Shown here: positions 7,299-10,653 of the stretch, piece after piece | Layout of the letters: each line of letters opens with the position of its first letter | How positions within the stretch are numbered: the first letter of the stretch is position 1 | Source of the DNA: JAKANM01 sp964356495 | GTDB lineage: Bacteria > Patescibacteriota > Patescibacteriia > Magasanikbacterales > GWA2-37-8 | Direction: 5' to 3' | Assembly (NCBI GenBank): GCA_964356495.1 | Contig: CAYHHR010000030.1 | Span: forward strand, 1-10,653 | Length of the DNA: 10,653 nt | Notes under the pieces: model-generated | Told to the model about the DNA's origin: nothing | The model's database searches: none | What the model saw: only the letters and a program-made list of their open reading frames with translations | Made by a program: the position numbers and the translations under genes

Positions 7299-8345
7299 CT
7301 ACTCTCGCCACAGCCAATACTCTTCTGCGACCAGATCTCGTATTTTATGAGAGTTTCCATGACTTAATAGGCCGAGATACGACTGAAATGTATCGGCGGT
7401 CGGGTGTTCCTTCACGCGCCGCAACATCCTGTCTTTCGTATTTCCACGAAGCACTCGGTGATCAGGAAAATTCACCCAACCCAAAAAATCCACGCCAGAG
7501 GCTGTTGTGCTGATAAATACTTTATCCGGATGTAAAGAAAGTTTAAGTTTAGATTGCAAAAATGTTTGGATTTGCGACAATGCGGCTTCTAGCCTAAATT
7601 TATCACGAGATAAAAATACAAAATCATCGGCATACCGAACATAATAATGCGATTTGAGCCGATGTTTTACCCATTGATCAAACTTGTTCATATAAATATT
7701 CGCAAAAAGTTGGGATGTTAAATTGCCGAGAGGCAGGCCGATTCGCCCCCTCCCCTTTCCAAGGGGAGGTTGGGTGGGGTTTGCCGTCTGACAAGCTGCC
7801 GAGAGCTGGGAAGTATGAAAGCTCTCAATAATAATACTCAGCAACCATAGGATATTTTTATCGGGGATGTATTCAGTCAAAATTTCAAATAAAATACCAT
7901 GATCAATGCTGGCAAAAAACTTTCTAATATCGCATTTGAGTACCCAGCAGGTGCGAGTGTTGTTTTTACTCACACGATAATGTAATTCACGAAACTTATT
8001 GATGGCTTTGTGCGTACCCTTCTCATTTCGGCAGGAATACGAATCGGCGATGAAAGTCTTGTCGAAAAATGGATACAAAATACGATACACCGCGTGATGA
8101 AGCAGTCGGTCGCGAACGCTGGCTTTGTGAATGTGGCGGCGCTTGGGATCGTTGATGAAAAAACTTTCGTAACCGCCGTGATAATATTGGTGATTGACTA
8201 AATCATTATGTAACCCTACAATATTATCCATTAAGCCTAGGCCGAACTGAATGACATCTTTTTTCTTTTTTTTGCCGACGATAAACTCCTTCCAGGCCAA
8301 ACATAAATTTTCTAATGAAATAATCCCAGCATATTTATGACCCAA
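7299..8345 (-). CDS. Diversity-generating retroelement reverse transcriptase
   Basis: This 348-residue RNA-directed DNA polymerase would copy the TR RNA into adenine-mutated cDNA for homing into the VR. The motifs are DGR-type: an N-terminal SLENLCLAW segment (10-18), VRDRLLHHAVYRILYPFFD (77-95), motif A in LKCDIRKFFASIDH (136-149, catalytic D139), IGLPLGNLTSQLFANIY (202-218), where the retroelement SQ signature sits, and the catalytic YADD at 238-241 followed by the SGVDFLGW region (283-290). There is no maturase or endonuclease domain, which argues against a group II intron. The start is a TTG at 8345, with GGTGGA 9 nt upstream; the frame is open a little further but offers no ATG. An unusual Pro/Gly-rich insert (about 185-201) matches a dispersed palindromic repeat. 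The gene is visibly more AT-rich than the target gene. Confidence 0.93.
   Translation of the reverse strand: MGHKYAGIISLENLCLAWKEFIVGKKKKKDVIQFGLGLMDNIVGLHNDLVNHQYYHGGYESFFINDPKRRHIHKASVRDRLLHHAVYRILYPFFDKTFIADSYSCRNEKGTHKAINKFRELHYRVSKNNTRTCWVLKCDIRKFFASIDHGILFEILTEYIPDKNILWLLSIIIESFHTSQLSAACQTANPTQPPLGKGRGRIGLPLGNLTSQLFANIYMNKFDQWVKHRLKSHYYVRYADDFVFLSRDKFRLEAALSQIQTFLQSKLKLSLHPDKVFISTTASGVDFLGWVNFPDHRVLRGNTKDRMLRRVKEHPTADTFQSYLGLLSHGNSHKIRDLVAEEYWLWRE
7746..7780. repeat. GC-rich palindromic repeat inside the RT gene
   Basis: cctcccc (7749-7755) pairs with ggggagg (7763-7769) and is followed by ttgggtgggg. The same layout occurs intergenically at 10178-10210 in the same orientation. The RT frame reads through it as NPTQPPLGKGRGR, immediately before the conserved GLPLGN motif, so it is an in-frame insertion between RT motifs. 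Confidence 0.65.
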
Positions 8346-8379
8346 CTGCCTTTTTCCACCGATAATTTGGCTATTAAAG

Positions 8380-8390
8380 CCCCCCCCCCC
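8380..8390 (+). other. Poly-C tract (11 C) at the 5' end of avd
   Basis: Eleven consecutive C residues lie between the RT and avd start regions. With 11 C the upstream frame from the ATG at 8337 ends at TGA 8427-8429. With 12 (or 9) C it would join the avd frame and supply a start codon. It may be a slipped-strand switch or a sequencing error. Confidence 0.6.
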
Positions 8391-8440
8391 TTCGGAGTGA
8401 TACCAACCTGCCTATCCTCACTGTTCTGAAAGAGTGTTAT

Positions 8441-8752
8441 TTGATTTGGCATAATATTTTAATACACCTTCCGCGTTTGACGCGATTCACTTTAGGTGTG
8501 AAAGTAGATGAATCATTTATACATATTTTAGAACTTGCTCTGACCGCTCAGTTCACAAAACGTGAAAACAAAAAGATGTGGTTGGAAGAGATGAGTCGAA
8601 AGCTAGATAGCCTAAAATTTTTTATCACGTTACTTTGGGAAGCCAAAGGATTAGATACAAACAAATATGCCCAACTTTCACAAAAACTGACCACGGCCGG
8701 ACGCATGCTCGGTAAATGGCTACTGAGCCTCCCGGATCACCTTAAACAATAA
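8441..8752 (+). CDS. avd: Avd-like DGR accessory protein (four-helix bundle)
   Basis: Avd proteins form basic four-helix barrels that bind the DGR reverse transcriptase and the template RNA and are needed for mutagenic homing. The 103 residues from a TTG at 8441 are helical throughout. They carry FTLGVKVDESFIHILELAL (22-40), a charged middle, a helix with SRKLDSLKFFITLLWEAKGL, and the ending AGRMLGKWLLSL, which resembles the four-helix-bundle family near DGR RTs. Homology seems to begin earlier: in the same frame the codons from about 8405 read NLPILTVLKECYLIWH, typical of the first helix, but no ATG, GTG or TTG precedes them. With one more C in the 8380-8390 tract the frame would start at ATG 8337, giving 39 more residues. 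The gene is on the strand opposite the RT and ends just before a two-way terminator. Confidence 0.75.
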   Translation: MIWHNILIHLPRLTRFTLGVKVDESFIHILELALTAQFTKRENKKMWLEEMSRKLDSLKFFITLLWEAKGLDTNKYAQLSQKLTTAGRMLGKWLLSLPDHLKQ

Positions 8753-8761
8753 TACCCAAAT

Positions 8762-8792
8762 AAAGACATCCCGACTAGGTCGAGATGTCTTT
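8762..8792. terminator. Bidirectional terminator between avd and the template repeat
   Basis: aaagacatc (8762-8770) pairs with gatgtcttt (8784-8792), and an inner cgac/gtcg stem (8772-8775 with 8779-8782) closes a 3-nt loop. A T-run follows on the plus strand and a ctttattt tail on the minus strand. It would stop avd transcription rightward and the TR transcript leftward, 22 nt after the TR end. Confidence 0.85.
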
Positions 8793-8813
8793 TCTAATTA
8801 CCTTCTGCACCAT

Positions 8814-8930
8814 CAAAGCGAAGACGCCGAGGTTGTCATTCCGATCCCAGTCGAAGTTCCAGTTGTTGCAGTTCAGACCAGACTCATCGAAGTCACCGAG
8901 GTCAAGGCGATTGCCATCAGCGTTGCAGGT
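8814..8930 (-). repeat. DGR template repeat (TR)
   Basis: This 117-bp segment aligns without gaps to 9301-9417 with 19 mismatches. On the minus (coding) strand every mismatch falls on an A of this copy, so it is the template. It carries 25 adenines, mostly in AAC, AAT, GAC and GAT codons in the frame of the target gene; 19 are altered in the VR. The last 17 bases (8814-8830) are identical in both copies and GC-rich, as expected of the site where cDNA synthesis or homing initiates. Beyond both ends similarity stops: ATG versus GGG on one side, an A-to-T change and unrelated sequence on the other. Confidence 0.97.
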
Positions 8931-9159
8931 TATGCCAGTCACCGTCCGGATCACTGCCCCTTGAATACTCTTGGGGCTGTATAGAATTTTGCGCCCTGAG
9001 CGCACTAATGCCTGGCACGGGGTGAAAAAAGGAATTTCGTATACCAAGTCGTACGCTAATACAACACGTGTGCGATATTATTCTGACGGCTTGGTACCCT
9101 GTGCTGCCGGCTCGCATCCTTGAACGCGAGCAACTTGCGACGCAGCCAACAATAGTATA
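8931..9159 (-). ncRNA. Structured leader of the TR transcript (putative DGR RNA)
   Basis: These 229 bases upstream of the TR contain no convincing gene but are rich in stems: gctgc/gcagc (9103-9107 with 9142-9146) enclosing gctcgc/gcgagc (9110-9115 with 9126-9131); taccaag/cttggta (9042-9048 with 9090-9096), extended by cgt/acg and by taata/tatta (9057-9061 with 9076-9080); tgcgc/gcgca (8990-8994 with 9000-9004); and gcccc/ggggc (8956-8960 with 8973-8977). A TATACT box at 9154-9159 could start an RNA near 9147 that runs through the TR to the terminator at 8762-8792. DGR template RNAs are known to need structured flanks; the promoter and extent here are inferred. Confidence 0.5.
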
Positions 9160-9226
9160 TCAAAATTTTTTTAAATAAAGAAGGCCCCCGAGCGAACGCA
9201 TAGTGAAATGCGAACGCCCGAGGGCC
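9160..9226 (-). terminator. Intrinsic terminator after the DGR target gene
   Basis: On the minus strand an 18-base arm (9209-9226) faces 9183-9200 across an 8-nt loop. Fourteen Watson-Crick and two G-U pairs form, with two adjacent U-U mismatches. The tail 9160-9182 is T- and A-rich. It ends target mRNA 53 nt after the stop codon. The same AT-rich tail may contribute to a promoter for the TR transcript. Confidence 0.8.
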
Positions 9227-9279
9227 AGATGTTGCCGAGGATCCAAGTGACCGAGGACCGGACGAAAGAGCCGAGCGCC

Positions 9280-10053
9280 CTAGTGTCCGAGCTCCACCCC
9301 CAAAGCGAAGACGCCGAGGCGGCCATACCGACCCCAGACGAAGAACCAGCCGTCGCAGCCCAGACCAGACCCACCGAAGCCACCGAGGCCAAGGCGATTG
9401 CCATCAGCGCGGCAGGTGTCGGTGCGAATCCAGTAATTCCCGAGTGGAATCCGCTCACCAGTCGCCTTGAAGTGGGCGAGGATGAGACCGGCGTTGAGAG
9501 CAGCCGTACCGAAGTTGCTCAGGTGGTGAACTGGCAAATCGAATCGGGAGCGAATCTCGCCGAGGAGATCGATCTGCTCACCGCGAGTCTTGCTGACACT
9601 GCCGGGCACGAGACGCGGAATCCAGAACACGAAGCAGTCACGGGTCGGCTCGTCCGTGAAGTCCCAGTCCTTGAGATAGTCGAACTGCTTATAGCAGGGA
9701 CCAGCTTTCGGAGCGTGATCGCGGAGTCTGAAGCCGAGCTTGACGAGGTAGCAGACCGCCACCGTTGCCGGGACGCTCCATTCAGTGGCGAGACGGCGAT
9801 ACTTGGCGAGCGTTGACTGGTGACGGGCCGGGACATCCGCGTCCGGGATGGGCGTGAAGTGTTCGAACGGCACGTTTACTTTGGACTTCTCGACGATGAT
9901 CTCGCCGATACGCTGGACGCGGTCCTTGTCGGTGAGGAGGCGCGAAAGATCATCGTCACCTCCTCCCAAATCAAGGACGATGTTGACGATCACCTGGAAA
10001 ACTTCCCAGGCCTTACCAAATCCCTTCAGGAACTCACTCTTCGGTCGTGCCAT
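9280..10053 (-). CDS. DGR target protein with C-terminal variable region
   Basis: This 257-residue protein is the diversified gene of the DGR. Its residues 213-251 are encoded by the VR (9301-9417). Fourteen residues differ from those encoded by the template: 215, 222, 225, 227, 228, 232, 234, 235, 237, 239, 241, 243, 244 and 245. The scaffold residues W236, F238, W240 and LGVFAL (246-251) are fixed. The context NAGLILAHFKATGERIPLG (187-205) then NYWIRTDTC (206-214) suggests a C-type-lectin-like fold, inferred from family habit only. The N-terminal part is unrecognised; there is no signal peptide and only a modest hydrophobic stretch at about 17-30, so export is not evident. The start is ATG 10053 with AAGGTGG at 10062-10068. 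The gene is clearly more GC-rich than the RT, avd or PRTase genes. It ends in TAG before a strong terminator. Confidence 0.88.
   Translation of the reverse strand: MARPKSEFLKGFGKAWEVFQVIVNIVLDLGGGDDDLSRLLTDKDRVQRIGEIIVEKSKVNVPFEHFTPIPDADVPARHQSTLAKYRRLATEWSVPATVAVCYLVKLGFRLRDHAPKAGPCYKQFDYLKDWDFTDEPTRDCFVFWIPRLVPGSVSKTRGEQIDLLGEIRSRFDLPVHHLSNFGTAALNAGLILAHFKATGERIPLGNYWIRTDTCRADGNRLGLGGFGGSGLGCDGWFFVWGRYGRLGVFALGVELGH
9301..9417 (-). repeat. DGR variable repeat (VR)
   Basis: This copy of the TR lies in frame at the 3' end of the target gene. Relative to the TR on the coding strand there are 13 A-to-G, 4 A-to-T and 2 A-to-C changes and no change at any C, G or T. Six template adenines are unaltered, four of them in the first seven codons. 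The 17 bases at the 3' end are identical to the TR. Six codons after the VR the gene stops. Confidence 0.97.
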
Positions 10054-10177
10054 GATTGTGCCACCTTGGTTTGTGACCTACCTCCTACCCGAGCAGAATT
10101 GCCGAGCTTGAGGCTTGCCACGTTGTTAGCTGAGACCAATTCCCAGCCTTCTTTTGAACCAGGACCCCCTCCTTTAT

Positions 10178-10210
10178 CCTCCCCCTATTAGGGGGAGGGC
10201 AGGGTGGGGG
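10178..10210. repeat. GC-rich palindromic repeat, intergenic copy
   Basis: cctccccc (10178-10185) pairs with gggggagg (10191-10198) around tatta and is followed by gcagggtggggg. It has the same layout and orientation as the copy inside the RT gene (7746-7780), and the reverse of the copy in secA (5109-5146). Confidence 0.65.
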
Positions 10211-10248
10211 TATTTGGGCCAAAACTAGGCTGGGATTATTGTAAAAGT

Positions 10249-10303
10249 CCCGCAAAGCGGGATCAGCCGACCTGTCCGCCGATGAGGAGGATGAGGCTGA
10301 AAC
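10249..10303. repeat. Structured dispersed repeat, copy B
   Basis: A cccgc/gcggg hairpin (10250-10262), then atcagcc, a variable middle and gatgaggctgaaa reproduce the order seen in copy A (3391-3456). The segments tcagcc and ggctga can pair to close the element. It lies between the target gene and the insertion sequence end. Confidence 0.6.
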
Positions 10304-10355
10304 AATGGTTGAGTATATCAAAAAATCACCAGCCTGTCAATAGCTAAATGGCGAT

Positions 10356-10653
10356 TGTCAACAGGAAGTTAATCTGTCACCCCTGGACAGGAAGTTAAAA
10401 TGTCCTAGTGTGAGTTAATTTAGCTTGTAAGGCGGCAGCCTTCATTTGGAGTCGCCACGGATGGTTAGCTGGCGGCTTAGCTATTGGTCGTTCATTGGCC
10501 GGCAATACCCAGGGCTGTTTCTTTAATACCTTAGGTGGCCGGTTCGGCAGGGCATGATAGTTTAAATATTTCCCTCGTAATCGAATTTGAATTGGTCCGC
10601 TTCGCCTCTCCTCGACGATAACGATATCCTTTTTACAAACATTGACCGGCTGT
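10356..10653 (-). mobile_element. Insertion sequence, 3' end (continues past right edge)
   Basis: The element consists of the transposase C-terminus plus an end made of two direct repeats of acaggaagttaa-nn-tgtc (10361-10378 and 10387-10404), a 26-bp period. The outer boundary is placed at the tgtcaacagg that begins at 10356. The second repeat overlaps the transposase stop codon. The right end and any target-site duplication lie outside the window. Confidence 0.6.
10395..10653 (-). CDS. Integrase-type (DDE) transposase, C-terminal fragment
   Basis: An open frame enters from the right edge and runs 85 codons to TAA at 10395-10397. It reads VNVCKKDIVIVEERRSG, then IQIRLRGKYLNYHALPNRP and a Pro/Lys-rich end with ANHPWRLQMKAA. 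This matches the small beta-barrel and tail after the catalytic core in IS481-like, rve-domain transposases. The catalytic DDE core is outside the window, so the family is inferred from the tail and from the repeat-rich end next to it. The stop codon lies inside one of the terminal direct repeats, so the frame runs almost to the element's end. It appears intact as far as it can be seen. Confidence 0.65.
   Translation of the reverse strand, partial: QPVNVCKKDIVIVEERRSGPIQIRLRGKYLNYHALPNRPPKVLKKQPWVLPANERPIAKPPANHPWRLQMKAAALQAKLTHTRTF

Larger units (their letters stand above)
10054..10355. other. Gene-free stretch upstream of the DGR target gene
   Basis: About 300 bases without a supportable gene; the open frames here are low-complexity and cross repeats. 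It contains AAGGTGG (10062-10068) and a second GGAGGT further upstream for the target gene, the two dispersed repeats listed separately, and a possible cctgt/acagg pairing next to the insertion sequence end. No convincing -35/-10 pair for the target gene was found. Confidence 0.6.

Noticed and set aside
7299..8345. RT as a group II intron maturase, retron or CRISPR-associated RT
   Set aside because: There is no maturase or endonuclease domain, no intron RNA, no msr/msd-type element and no CRISPR array, while a TR/VR pair with A-specific changes is present.
8775..9047. Minus-strand open frame of 90 codons covering the TR
   Set aside because: It is open across the TR because the TR mirrors coding sequence of the target gene. 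Upstream it crosses stems of the putative leader, has no ribosome binding site and resembles no protein, so it is better read as template RNA.
9227..9300. Search for the GC-rich hairpin that often follows the VR in DGR targets
   Set aside because: Only 4-bp pairings are seen close behind the VR. The strong hairpin at 9183-9226 is 75 nt away and has a terminator tail, so it was not called as a homing element.
9208..9816. Plus-strand open frame of 202 codons opposite the target gene
   Set aside because: It is antisense to the target gene and VR, and starts inside the terminator hairpin. Its openness follows from the high GC content and codon pattern of the real gene.
10085..10321. Minus-strand open frame of 78 codons upstream of the target gene
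   Set aside because: It runs through two dispersed repeats, is low in complexity and has no ribosome binding site, so it is treated as non-coding.
387..10397. Possible TGA reassignment, since none of the nine visible stop codons is TGA (five TAA, four TAG)
   Set aside because: No conserved gene contains an in-frame TGA, and Gly and Trp positions use normal codons. Nine genes are too few to call the absence meaningful.

Overview
The window looks like a chromosome segment of a reduced-genome bacterium of the Candidate Phyla Radiation (Patescibacteria). This is inferred from three things: a compact secA / phosphoribosyltransferase / secD / secF cluster, short palindromic intergenic-type repeats sitting in frame inside conserved genes, and a diversity-generating retroelement (DGR) of the kind common in CPR genomes. 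The standard genetic code fits: no internal TGA is needed in any gene.

Layout, left to right. Positions 1-280 hold the start of an unidentified gene running off the left edge and a 59-residue two-helix membrane protein, both on the minus strand. Positions 331-7290 are a minus-strand block read right to left: a near-consensus promoter, secA, a PRTase-fold protein, secD with a parvulin-type PPIase insertion, secF, and an intrinsic terminator. These encode the motor and the SecDF accessory subunits of the general secretion pathway.

Positions 7299-10053 are a complete DGR. It comprises a retroelement-type reverse transcriptase (minus), an Avd-like four-helix accessory protein on the opposite strand, a 117-bp template repeat (TR, 8814-8930) and a target gene (minus, 9280-10053) whose last codons carry the 117-bp variable repeat (VR, 9301-9417). 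TR and VR differ at 19 positions, and all 19 are adenines of the TR on the coding strand, the hallmark of adenine-directed mutagenic homing. The TR lies between two intrinsic terminators and behind a possible -10 box and a highly structured leader, so it may be an independent RNA of roughly 390 nt. The avd reading frame lacks a normal start codon. An 11-C tract at its 5' end would, with one more C, join it to an ATG upstream, which suggests either a phase-variable switch or a homopolymer error.

Positions 10054-10394 are a non-coding stretch with two dispersed structured repeats and the end of an insertion sequence. Positions 10395-10653 are the C-terminal part of an integrase-type transposase that runs off the right edge.

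How it works together: the Sec block is housekeeping. In the DGR, the RT (with Avd) would copy the TR RNA with errors at adenines and the product would replace the VR, changing 14 or more residues near the C-terminus of the target protein.
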